Origin: Pontibacter deserti
GTDB taxonomy: Bacteria; Bacteroidota; Bacteroidia; Cytophagales; Hymenobacteraceae
NCBI RefSeq assembly: GCF_023630255.1
Contig: NZ_JALPRS010000002.1
Span: 310,001 to 374,000, forward strand
Length of the DNA: 64,000 bases
Direction of reading: 5' to 3'
Shown here: one piece after another, positions 48,155 to 56,435 of the stretch
How the letters are laid out: the number at the start of each line of letters is the position of its first letter
Numbering within the stretch: position 1 is the first letter of the stretch
Notes under the pieces: generated by a model
Seen by the model: the letters and a program-made list of their open reading frames with translations, nothing else
Database searches by the model: none
Told to the model about the DNA's origin: nothing
Program-made: the position numbers and the translations under genes

Positions 48155-49099
48155 ATGAATAAACTAAAGCACTGGATCCGTAACTACTTTGGCTTTTCGC
48201 AAGGTGAGGTAAACGGTTTTATGTGGTTGATAAGTATAATGGTGCTGCTTACGGTAGCACCATTTCTTTTTAGTAAGATTTATACACCCAGTTCTGATAC
48301 TTCCCGCACTTTAGCAGATCAGCAACTGCTCGATAGCCTGGTGGCACAACTGGAGTTGGTACCTGACAAGTATAAACGTGAGCGTAACACAGTGCCGCTT
48401 GTTCCGCTGCGCACCTTCAACCCCAACAATTTAACGCTGGAGCAATGGCAGGCTTTTGGGTTGCCGAAGTACCTCTCACAACGAATTATCAACTATCGGA
48501 ACAAGGTAGGTGATTTTACCTATAAAGCAGAACTGGGGAAGATCTACGGCTTACCGGATTCTGTATTTCAGCGTTTATACCCCTATATTGATCTGCCTGA
48601 GACAAGACCTGACAAGTATAATCGTAATAATAAAATAGCCAGCAACCGGACCTACCCTAAACCAGACTGGGAAACCAGACCACGTGAGCGCTTTATACTT
48701 GCACCATTTAACATTAACACCGCCGATACCACACAACTTAAACAGATTCGGGGCATTGGTAGTAAGTTATCCGCACGGATTGTAAAGTATAGAGACAGGT
48801 TAGGCGGCTTTTATAGTATGAACCAGGTTAAGGAAGTTTATGGCCTGCAACCTGAGGTAGTTGATAGCCTTGAGAAGTATACGTTTGTGGCTAAAGCACA
48901 TACTCCCAAGCAAATTAACCTGAATATGGCTACCGTTGAAGAGTTGCGCACGCACCCTTACATGACATCCAATTTAGCAAGAGCTATAGTTGCTTACCGC
49001 GAGCAGCACGGTCGTTTTGAAACTGTGGAGGAACTGAAGAAGATAAAAATAGTAAAGCCTGAGCAGTACGAGAAGCTAAGGCCTTACCTTGATCTATAA
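48155..49099 (+). CDS. ComEA-like helix-hairpin-helix DNA-binding protein with N-terminal anchor
   Basis: 314 residues. One N-terminal helix (MWLISIMVLLTVAPFLFS) then three HhH regions (FNPNNLTLEQWQAFGLP, FNINTADTTQLKQIRGIGSKLSARIV, INLNMATVEELRTHPYM). Such ComEA relatives bind DNA non-specifically at the outer side of the inner membrane, possibly for DNA uptake. It starts 5 bp after the MetS-like gene and may belong to that transcript. Confidence 0.88.
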   Translation: MNKLKHWIRNYFGFSQGEVNGFMWLISIMVLLTVAPFLFSKIYTPSSDTSRTLADQQLLDSLVAQLELVPDKYKRERNTVPLVPLRTFNPNNLTLEQWQAFGLPKYLSQRIINYRNKVGDFTYKAELGKIYGLPDSVFQRLYPYIDLPETRPDKYNRNNKIASNRTYPKPDWETRPRERFILAPFNINTADTTQLKQIRGIGSKLSARIVKYRDRLGGFYSMNQVKEVYGLQPEVVDSLEKYTFVAKAHTPKQINLNMATVEELRTHPYMTSNLARAIVAYREQHGRFETVEELKKIKIVKPEQYEKLRPYLDL

Positions 49100-49106
49100 G
49101 TATAAC

Positions 49107-49946
49107 CTATGCCGTAAATGCTTTTGCCTGAATAAAAGTATAAAAGAATACCGCATTCGGGCTTTTGGCAACTATGTGCATTTCTTCTTTTACCTTTTCA
49201 GCCAGGTCAGCATCTACATAGCCTGCTTCTAAAAGTTGTGGTAGTCCGCTTAATAATAGTTCGGTCCAGTAGGCAATCATTTCGGCGCGCTTTGCAGGGT
49301 TGCGACTATCTAAATGGAAGGTTTTAGGTTCTGTTGTGATACGCTGATAGCCTACCGATTGCAACAGGTTACCTAGCTTGGCACCTACAAAGGGATCGCC
49401 GCTCATATCGTATTGCAGGTCATTAAACCGCATCCAGTATTGCAGCACACTTGGCGAATAAGGCTCTACGAAAAAGCTGGAGTTAAGCACTTCAGTTATC
49501 ACGATAGGGCTACCTGGTTTCAGCACACGGCGCACCTCTGATAAAACACGTGCCGGATCAGGAATGTGCTCTAAAACCCAACAAAGAAAGGCTCCATCAA
49601 AATCAGCCTGCGACGTAAAGCTCATGTCCATAGCATTTTCCTGCATCATCTTAAAACGATTGGTAGCATATGGCACCGACGACAGGAACTTCTGAGCCTG
49701 TTCTATCTGCTTATCAGAGTAGTCTATACCAGTCAGGAAAATATTCGGGAAACGGCGTAGCAAAATCTCGGATTGTGCACCAACACCGCAGCCTACTTCG
49801 AGTAAATTGGTTACTGTAGAAAAGTCTAAGTCTGAATAGATTTTGTTCTCCATAAAGCGAGCCTGCTTGTAGAGGCGCGTCTGTTCTTCGGAGGAGTAGC
49901 CGTGCAGGTATTTTTCTTCGGATGGCTCGTGCAGTTTTTCAGTCAT
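49107..49946 (-). CDS. Class I SAM-dependent methyltransferase
   Basis: 279 residues. SAM-binding motif I LLEVGCGVGAQSEILL, motif II GIDYSDKQIEQA, post II LCWVLEHIPDPARVLSEVRRVLKPG. Substrate unknown; a small-molecule or lipid methyltransferase is most common for the group. Convergent with the HhH gene with 7 bp between stops. Confidence 0.88.
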   Translation of the reverse strand: MTEKLHEPSEEKYLHGYSSEEQTRLYKQARFMENKIYSDLDFSTVTNLLEVGCGVGAQSEILLRRFPNIFLTGIDYSDKQIEQAQKFLSSVPYATNRFKMMQENAMDMSFTSQADFDGAFLCWVLEHIPDPARVLSEVRRVLKPGSPIVITEVLNSSFFVEPYSPSVLQYWMRFNDLQYDMSGDPFVGAKLGNLLQSVGYQRITTEPKTFHLDSRNPAKRAEMIAYWTELLLSGLPQLLEAGYVDADLAEKVKEEMHIVAKSPNAVFFYTFIQAKAFTA

Positions 49947-50059
49947 AGTTTTATTGGTATTTGAAGTGTGCTGCTAATTTATACTTTAAAAGTATACTTA
50001 CGGGTAAAACTATAGTTGCTGAATGCCTAAAGACAAGTAAGAGTTACAATTACTATCTG

Positions 50060-50575
50060 GAATGCCAAAGATTGGTGAAGACCTCGTAGTGTGTGTAGCT
50101 CCTATGAATGTCTTTCTCCTATTTGTCATCCCGAGCGATAGTCGAGGGATCTTATACGTCCTAAAGTTGAGGTTTAAGTTAGTTAAGCTATCCTTTCAGA
50201 TTACCTGTTATCCTGGGAGCTCTACTTGCCTATCGTTTCATTTCCAGCTTTGGTGCCCTCACGGCCGGGAGGCCCCGGCTTCGGGCATCGCGCGGTGCAA
50301 ATCTCTTTTGCTCGTGCCTCGCAATGCCTTAACGGCACCAGATATTTACAAGGCGCTCAACCCGAAGACTGATATCTTTCGATAGCTAACTTATAGTTAG
50401 AGGAGATGTTTTAGTCGCATTGCATTAACGTAGTTATAGTTCCGTAGGGACAGGTCTTGACCTGTCCGCTCACAGGCTGTAACAATAGAACTATACTTAT
50501 TAACTATAGTAATTGCAGAAAGTCTCCCTTTGAAGGGGGCAGGGGGATGATAAACAGCAGCTATAAAATTATAGC
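50060..50575. repeat. Cluster of short dispersed repeats between a methyltransferase and a sensor kinase
   Basis: Within about 500 bp I see (a) GTCATCCCGAGCGATAGTCG at 50125-50144, a motif type common in Bacteroidota gaps; (b) a GC-rich unit 50251-50340 bounded by TGGTGCC / GGCACCA; (c) GGACAGGTC-TT-GACCTGTCC at 50448-50467, perfect palindrome; (d) TCCCTTTGAAGGGGGCAGGG at 50525-50544. No gene is supported, although a 107-codon frame is open here. Confidence 0.65.
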
Positions 50576-51892
50576 TTAGCTCTTACTGAATTTAAAGCAG
50601 AAGGTAGTACCAACATCTACAGTAGAATTTACTGTTAGCTTGATATTATGGAAGCGGGCTACTGTCTGCACAATTGGCAGGCCCAGGCCATGACTTTCGT
50701 TATCCGGGCCGTGCAGGCGCTTAAAGCGGTTAAAGATATTGGGGATATGCTCTTCGGCTATACCTACGCCGGTATCAGTAACGCAGAGTTCGTAGCCTTT
50801 GCCTTTAGGAGCACCGCTTATAGTTATGCTTCCGTTTGGTTTATTATACTTAATGGCATTGCTAACCACGTTAAATAGCATCGTAAACAGCAAAGAGTAA
50901 TTGGCCTGTGGCAGTGTCCAGTCATCTTCCAGTTTAACGTTCAGTTTTATATCTTTTACTTCGGCGCGGTCGGCAATTTCTTCGGCTACCTCGTTGGCCA
51001 GTATGGTTAAACTTACTTCTTCATTCTTCAGGTATTGCTCGTTCTCGATGCGCGAGATAAGCAACAACGCCTGAATGATACTTTTTAACCGGTGCAGGGT
51101 TTTCTGATTGTCGACTAACTTCACCAGCAGATGCTCAGGCACTTCAGGGTCGGTTAGCAGGTTCTCCGTTCGCGTCTGAAGTATAGAGATTGGTGTTAAC
51201 AGCTCATGCGACACATTGCCGATAAATTCCTTCTCCTTCAGGAAAGCATCCTGAATCTGACCCATCATATCATTAATGGCATTGTTCAGGTACAGGAAAT
51301 CGGAAGTGGTGGTATTTATAGTTTTAGGTGTGAAGGTGCTGGGGTGGCCGATCCGTTTCAGGCGCTTAACTATAACCAGCAATGGTTGCAGCAGTATTTT
51401 ACTAAAGGCCAGATCTATAAAAACGGTAAGCAAAATAACAGCAGCCAGGAAGTATAAAGCATACTTTTGCATGGTGTCTATACTTTCCAGGATGGTATCT
51501 ATACTTCGCCCTATCTCCAGCAGGTAGTATTTGCCGTCCACTTCAAAGGTCAGGCTGAGTACGCGGTACTCTACAATTTCTTCATCTACTTTTCGCAGCG
51601 AATTTTCTACAGTGTCAATGGCTACAGGCTCTGCAATCTGCTCCATAGATATAAATTCTTCCTTCAGCAGGTTATAGCTACCGTAGGCTCCTTCATCGCC
51701 TTCGGCAATAAAATTCTCAATGCCCTGCTCACTTATAATTTCCAGTACATTGTCCTTTTTCTCGTTCAGGCGCTTATCTGTGTTAAGTATAGCTACACGG
51801 TGAATGAGCGGTGGAAGTATAGCTATGAGCAGCAATACCACCACGATCTTGGAAATAGCACTAAAAAGGGTAAGCTTGGATTGTAGCCGCAT
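50576..51892 (-). CDS. Sensor histidine kinase
   Basis: 438 residues. Two membrane helices flank an extracytoplasmic domain (about 35-140), then HAMP-like region, the dimerisation His in FIGNVSHELLTPISILQTR (~residue 222), and an HATPase with NVVSNAIKYN, DTGVGIAEEHIPNIFNRF and GLGLPIVQTV. Located one base after the response-regulator stop and thus in the same operon. Confidence 0.95.
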   Translation of the reverse strand: MRLQSKLTLFSAISKIVVVLLLIAILPPLIHRVAILNTDKRLNEKKDNVLEIISEQGIENFIAEGDEGAYGSYNLLKEEFISMEQIAEPVAIDTVENSLRKVDEEIVEYRVLSLTFEVDGKYYLLEIGRSIDTILESIDTMQKYALYFLAAVILLTVFIDLAFSKILLQPLLVIVKRLKRIGHPSTFTPKTINTTTSDFLYLNNAINDMMGQIQDAFLKEKEFIGNVSHELLTPISILQTRTENLLTDPEVPEHLLVKLVDNQKTLHRLKSIIQALLLISRIENEQYLKNEEVSLTILANEVAEEIADRAEVKDIKLNVKLEDDWTLPQANYSLLFTMLFNVVSNAIKYNKPNGSITISGAPKGKGYELCVTDTGVGIAEEHIPNIFNRFKRLHGPDNESHGLGLPIVQTVARFHNIKLTVNSTVDVGTTFCFKFSKS

Positions 51893-51893
51893 A

Positions 51894-52568
51894 CTATAAA
51901 GTTAGCCTGTAGCCAACACCACGAACTGTTTCAATCCAGTCGGTAGGGGCGTGGGCCGAGAGCTTTTTGCGCAGGTTTTTAATATGAACGTCTATGTAGT
52001 TGGAGTCGTAATCGTCCTCCAGGATGTTGCCCCAGATATGCTCTGTAAGCTGCAAGCGGGTAAGAATACGGTTTTTGTGCAACAGCATGTAGTGCAGCAG
52101 GTCGAACTCCTTTTTGGTAAGCGAGATGTTCTGCCCGTTGTAACTTACGGTGCGAGCGGTGCTATCGAGCTCAAAACCATGAAACTCGTGCACCGACGAC
52201 TTTACATTGAATTTACGGCGTGATACCGCCTGCATACGTGCCTTCAGTTCCAGTAGCGAGAAAGGTTTTGGCAGGTAATCATCGGCTCCTAGACCTAAGC
52301 CTTTTACACGGTCTTCCAGTTCACCGCGGGCAGTAAGTATAATTACAGCTGGTTCGTAGTCGGTTTCGCGGGCTTCCTGCAACAGGTCCAGTCCATCGTA
52401 ATCAGGCAGGCCAAGGTCCAGCAAAATAAAATCATAACGATTTACAGCAATGCGCTCCGAGGCATCTTCGCCGTTGCAGGCCCAGTCGCACTTATAGTGT
52501 TCCTGCTTCAGGAAGTGCACTAACTCAGCGGCAAGGCCGGCTTCATCTTCTACAACCAGTACATGCAT
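51894..52568 (-). CDS. OmpR/PhoB-family response regulator
   Basis: 224 residues. Receiver with DYDFILLDLGLPDYDG (phosphoacceptor Asp in LLDLGLP) and TARGELEDRVKGLGLGADDYLPKPF (Thr/Lys switch residues); C-terminal winged helix (VSYNGQNISLTKKEFDLLHYML, DVHIKNLRKKL). Partner of the kinase downstream and 24 bp after the OMP gene; it may control that gene or the Ala/Lys-rich protein upstream. Confidence 0.96.
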   Translation of the reverse strand: MHVLVVEDEAGLAAELVHFLKQEHYKCDWACNGEDASERIAVNRYDFILLDLGLPDYDGLDLLQEARETDYEPAVIILTARGELEDRVKGLGLGADDYLPKPFSLLELKARMQAVSRRKFNVKSSVHEFHGFELDSTARTVSYNGQNISLTKKEFDLLHYMLLHKNRILTRLQLTEHIWGNILEDDYDSNYIDVHIKNLRKKLSAHAPTDWIETVRGVGYRLTL

Positions 52569-52592
52569 GATCTATAAGTTTAAGATACAGTT

Positions 52593-53450
52593 TTAGAAAG
52601 TATAACTCGCTTTAACCGAGAAGAAAGACTGCGCTTTCGATTCATCGCCTTCCAGCTTATTTACCGGTACCGAATAACGGTAGGTCGGCTCCAGTTCAAA
52701 GTTACCTAACATTACCACAAGTGGCACATAAAAATCGTAGCTCAGCACCTGGAATTTATGTTTGGTTGTAGTAGTGGTAGTTGTTTCTGGTTCTTTGTCC
52801 TTTCCTGGCTTAAGTACATCTTCAAACCAATCGTCAAGCTCCTTTTTACGCTCTACAGTATAAGTTTCAGAAAACTCCTGGGTACCGCCTGTTACACCAA
52901 TTTTAGGATCAAGACCAACAGGATTCCTGCCGTTCCAGATCGGGTTAAGACCAATGTAGCGAGAGTTTTCGAACTGCACAATTACGTCGCTGCTTTCTCC
53001 AAAAAAGTAGCTGGTGTTCAGGGAAGTATATAGGTATTTCCAGTCGAGGGTGGTGCTTGCCGTTACAGCATTTTCTGTAACAGATTTTACCATCGGTGCA
53101 TTCTCGCTGAAAAAGAAATGAGAATAGCTCAGGTTAGCACTCAGGCGCTTGCTTATCGGGAAACTATAGCCAACTGAAACATCAGTCTCATCAATGTAAT
53201 CTACAGTTTCAAAGAGCTGGTAAGTTGTAGTAGAGGCCCAAAAACCGGAATTGTGTGCATAGGTTAAGGTTGCAGCTGCATAAGGGTACTTAGTAACAGT
53301 GTTACGTCCATAAAAGGATGAATTATTGGCAGCTTCGAGTGCAACACTCCAGGAGGCTTTGCGGGTAACAGAATCTTCTGTTGTCTGGGCATGAGCAGAA
53401 CCAACAAGCGCCCACGCCAGCATTATCCACAAGTATAGTTGGTTTTTCAT
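52593..53450 (-). CDS. Outer-membrane beta-barrel-like protein with acidic/Thr-rich loop
   Basis: 285 residues from the ATG at 53450 (the frame extends 14 codons upstream). Signal peptide ends SAHAQ. Alternating hydrophobic residues and Tyr/Phe-ending strands (SFFSVKASYTF at the C-terminus) suggest a small beta-barrel. A hydrophilic loop DEPETTTTTTTKHK follows the middle. It heads an operon with the response regulator and kinase. Confidence 0.75.
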   Translation of the reverse strand: MKNQLYLWIMLAWALVGSAHAQTTEDSVTRKASWSVALEAANNSSFYGRNTVTKYPYAAATLTYAHNSGFWASTTTYQLFETVDYIDETDVSVGYSFPISKRLSANLSYSHFFFSENAPMVKSVTENAVTASTTLDWKYLYTSLNTSYFFGESSDVIVQFENSRYIGLNPIWNGRNPVGLDPKIGVTGGTQEFSETYTVERKKELDDWFEDVLKPGKDKEPETTTTTTTKHKFQVLSYDFYVPLVVMLGNFELEPTYRYSVPVNKLEGDESKAQSFFSVKASYTF

Positions 53451-53473
53451 GAGAGGGTAGAGGGTTAAGTATA

Positions 53474-53510
53474 AAAGCAGGACTCCCGGCACAACCGGAA
53501 GCCCTGCTTT
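53474..53510 (-). terminator. Terminator of the Ala/Lys-rich protein gene
   Basis: AAAGCAGG / CCTGCTTT plus inner CCGG / CCGG; on the reverse strand it is followed by TTTTAT. It separates the Ala/Lys-rich gene from the OMP/two-component operon. Confidence 0.8.
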
Positions 53511-53524
53511 GAGATCAGTATTTT

Positions 53525-54439
53525 TTAGTTTTTACCTACTTTAAGGCCGGCACCAACTTTAGCACCAGTGCTAACTTTTACAGGGGCAGCTACACCACCT
53601 TTTTTAAGCACTTTCACAGGGCGGCCAGCGCTTGTCGGGCGACCAGCAGTTACACGTGCTGCACCTTTAACTTCAGAACCAGCTTCTACTTTAGTTGGCT
53701 TTTCTTGGCGCTTGGCAGTAGCTACTTCTTTTACTACCTCGCCTGTAGTTGTTACTGTTGCATCTACACCTTTAGCAGTTTCAGATACTGTTCTGCCATG
53801 AGTTTCTTTTTTAGTTTTAACTTCTTTGGCAGCTTTCTCTTTTGTCTGCTTTGCTTTTTTGTCGCCCTGCTCCGTTTGTGCGTCTACGGTAGTGGCAACA
53901 TTTGCTTCTGTTTCAACAGCGGCATCTACAGATGTTTCGGTTGTTGCTTTTGCGTTGGCTGCTGCTACTTCGCTGATGGCTTCGCCTTTTGCTTTACCAC
54001 CTGCAACTACTGTCTGAGCAAATTCTGATACAGCCTGGCCGTGGTTTTCAGTTTTGGTTTTAGCTTCGGCGCCTGCTTCAACAGTGGTTTCTACAGTTGC
54101 TTCACCTTTCGCTTTTGCTTTGGCCTTTTTCTCTTTTGCTTCTTTCTTGGCTTCGCGCTCAGCTTTCTTCAAGTCTTTCTTTGCCTTGGCTTCGGCTTTC
54201 GCTTCTGCTTTTGCAGTGGCATCTGCTTTAGTGGCCACATCGCTTACAAGAGCACCTTTAGTAGTTGACTCAGCAGTTGTAGCAGAAGTTGCTGTTCCGC
54301 TTACAGTAGCACCGTGCGTATCGGCTTTTACTTTACCGTTAGCTTTTGTAGCAGATTTAACATCAGTTGAAGAAGAAGTCTGGGCGAATGTAGTTGCTGC
54401 GCTTAGGACAGCTATAGCTACTAGTGTTAGTTTTTTCAT
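53525..54439 (-). CDS. Secreted Ala/Lys/Thr-rich repeat protein
   Basis: 304 residues: signal peptide MKKLTLVAIAVLSAATTFAQ, then a low-complexity, highly charged region with a long Lys/Ala/Glu stretch (about 75-115, predicted helical). A degenerate motif (H/K/T)-G-x-x-(V/I)-(S/K)-x-x-A recurs about six times: HGATVSGTA, KGALVSDVA, HGQAVSEFA, KGEAISEVA, HGRTVSETA, TGEVVKEVA. The C-terminus is Gly/Lys/Val-rich. I do not recognise a family; a periplasmic or cell-surface structural protein seems likely. Confidence 0.75.
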   Translation of the reverse strand: MKKLTLVAIAVLSAATTFAQTSSSTDVKSATKANGKVKADTHGATVSGTATSATTAESTTKGALVSDVATKADATAKAEAKAEAKAKKDLKKAEREAKKEAKEKKAKAKAKGEATVETTVEAGAEAKTKTENHGQAVSEFAQTVVAGGKAKGEAISEVAAANAKATTETSVDAAVETEANVATTVDAQTEQGDKKAKQTKEKAAKEVKTKKETHGRTVSETAKGVDATVTTTGEVVKEVATAKRQEKPTKVEAGSEVKGAARVTAGRPTSAGRPVKVLKKGGVAAPVKVSTGAKVGAGLKVGKN

Positions 54440-54651
54440 TTTCGTTTTGTCGTTTTAATTAGATTATGTGTCAAAACTATAATGTCAAGATGAAGACAAA
54501 ATGAAGAAATACTTTTTTTGAAAAAATTTTCAAATATTTTTTTGAACTGGCTCAATCCCTAACAAAATCTGGGCATAAACATTCCGAAATATAGCTGTAA
54601 GGGCCATTCTTTTATAGTTGATGACCACAAAATTAAAAGTAGGAAAGTAAA

Positions 54652-55116
54652 TTATAGTTGAGAAATTTTTTCGGCGGCTTTGGCTACCACCAATTTTTCA
54701 GATTTAAAAGCGAGCAGTTTCTGTGCCTCTTTTATCTCCACCCAGCGGGCTTCGTTCACTTCCCAGTCGTGGTCTTGTATGTTGCCGGAAGTATAACGGA
54801 GCAGGTAGAAGTATACAAACTTATGAAAGCGCACGCGCTGGCTACCTTTGTTGCCCACGTACCAATATTCTATCTTATCGAGCTGCTCCAGCAGTTCTGT
54901 TTGTAGGCCGGCTTCTTCCCGTACTTCGCGCACAGCAGTTACTTCAGGAGTTTCGCCGGGGTCTACAATACCTTTTGGCAATTGCCAGCGGTTATCTTTA
55001 CCCACTGCTATCAAAGCCACTTCTATAGTTGTGCCTGATTTACGAAAAGCCACCCCACCCGAAGATACCTGGTCTACGACTGGTAATTTGGGTTTTGCGG
55101 GCTTCTCTTCTTCCAC
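54652..55116 (-). CDS. Nudix hydrolase
   Basis: 154 residues with the Nudix box GIVDPGETPEVTAVREVREEAGL, complete (G-x5-E-x7-R-E-x-x-E-E-x-G). Family members hydrolyse nucleoside diphosphates linked to another group; the substrate is not evident. Two bases separate it from the peptidase gene, so the pair is one unit. Confidence 0.93.
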   Translation of the reverse strand: MEEEKPAKPKLPVVDQVSSGGVAFRKSGTTIEVALIAVGKDNRWQLPKGIVDPGETPEVTAVREVREEAGLQTELLEQLDKIEYWYVGNKGSQRVRFHKFVYFYLLRYTSGNIQDHDWEVNEARWVEIKEAQKLLAFKSEKLVVAKAAEKISQL

Positions 55117-55118
55117 AA

Positions 55119-56213
55119 CTATAGCTTACTGGTTAAACTTTTTTGCTGCTCGCTTAGCCACTGCAGGCTTGGGTTGTAGGCCATGTCGTGCACACCATAG
55201 TATAAGAACAGGTCTACTACCCCGGATTTCTTGGTGTAAAGCACTTTCGGGTCTTTCGGTCCGAAATATTTACTGGGGCCATCGCTAACCATTTCTTTCG
55301 GTACTTCCTGGTTTATCACTAAGGAGTCCATTTGCCACTGTGGTATCTGCGCTGCAGAATCAACCAGCATATTATAAGCCCGGATAGAATGGTCTGGAGG
55401 AACGAGTACGTCGATGGTGCCATGTGCTAAAAATACCGGCACTCCTTTTAAGTTCTGTAGGTATGTGCTTGGGCTGCGGCGTTTGCATTCTTCGGCGGCG
55501 GCTGTGCCGGGTATAGGCTCGCCACCACAGGCTGCCACAATATGGCGGTTATAGTCGCGGTGCGGGTAATTCTGGCTGAACTTGTACCAATCTACTAAAT
55601 CGAAAACCGGCACCCAGGCCACCACACCAGCCCAAACATCAGGGTGCTTGCTGGCTGTAACCAGGGCAGTCATGGCGCCACCCGACGAACCTACAATATA
55701 AATGCGTGAGGGATCGATGTCGGCGCTACCTTTCGCATAGTTTACAGCATCCATTATGTCCTGTATCGCAAGGTCGGAGGCCATGGCTTCGGGGGTTTTA
55801 AAGGCGCCGCGGTAGTTAGGCTGTATAAAAACCCAATCGTTTAATTTAGCCCAGAGTGCATACGGTATACTTACCACCTGCAGGTACTCGCTGCTCCAGC
55901 TATGCAAAACTACCAGCAAGGGCTTCTTTTTAGCTGAGTTGGAAGTATAAAATAAGGCGGGCTGCATTTTACCATCAACAGTTGAGGTAATGTTAACCTG
56001 TTCTATTTCAGGTATTTTCTTTTTCCAGTCTTTTATACTTTCGTCAGCTACCTTGCCAGGATATTGTTTGGTGGTAGTAAATGCTTCAAGGCGCTCACCC
56101 GGTACGTATTTTTTCTGGCCGTCGGAATTATGGCAGGCGGTTACCAAAAGCAGTATCAGTAAACCATACAGGCCTTTCCGTAAAATAATTTTTTGTAAAA
56201 ACAGGGTGTGCAT
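55119..56213 (-). CDS. Lipoprotein alpha/beta-hydrolase (prolyl-oligopeptidase type)
   Basis: 364 residues. Lipoprotein signal with lipobox LVTAC. Hydrolase fold with the nucleophile in GSSGGAM, an upstream LVVLHSW oxyanion region, and the late HGTIDVLVP (Asp) and YGVHDMAY (His). Probably periplasmic or outer-membrane attached. Alternatively a carbohydrate or xenobiotic esterase. Confidence 0.85.
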   Translation of the reverse strand: MHTLFLQKIILRKGLYGLLILLLVTACHNSDGQKKYVPGERLEAFTTTKQYPGKVADESIKDWKKKIPEIEQVNITSTVDGKMQPALFYTSNSAKKKPLLVVLHSWSSEYLQVVSIPYALWAKLNDWVFIQPNYRGAFKTPEAMASDLAIQDIMDAVNYAKGSADIDPSRIYIVGSSGGAMTALVTASKHPDVWAGVVAWVPVFDLVDWYKFSQNYPHRDYNRHIVAACGGEPIPGTAAAEECKRRSPSTYLQNLKGVPVFLAHGTIDVLVPPDHSIRAYNMLVDSAAQIPQWQMDSLVINQEVPKEMVSDGPSKYFGPKDPKVLYTKKSGVVDLFLYYGVHDMAYNPSLQWLSEQQKSLTSKL

Positions 56214-56435
56214 TAATCAGGCAGTAACTATATAAAGAGATTAATTTAAAACTGATTTTGTGATGATTTGTTGCATCAAAACGAAAGCAAGTCTCAAATC
56301 TTCTGCAAAGCTATACTTCCTTTTCTTAATTCCGATTTTCTGAGGCATAAGCTAAAAGAACTCTGCTTCCAAGTAAAGTTAAAAGCTGCTAACTTGCTCC
56401 TGAACCTTAGCCCACAACTATAGTATTTACCATTG

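Noticed and set aside
50062..50385. 107-codon open frame in the repeat cluster
   Set aside because: It runs through dispersed repeats and palindromes; the translated sequence has no protein-like character.
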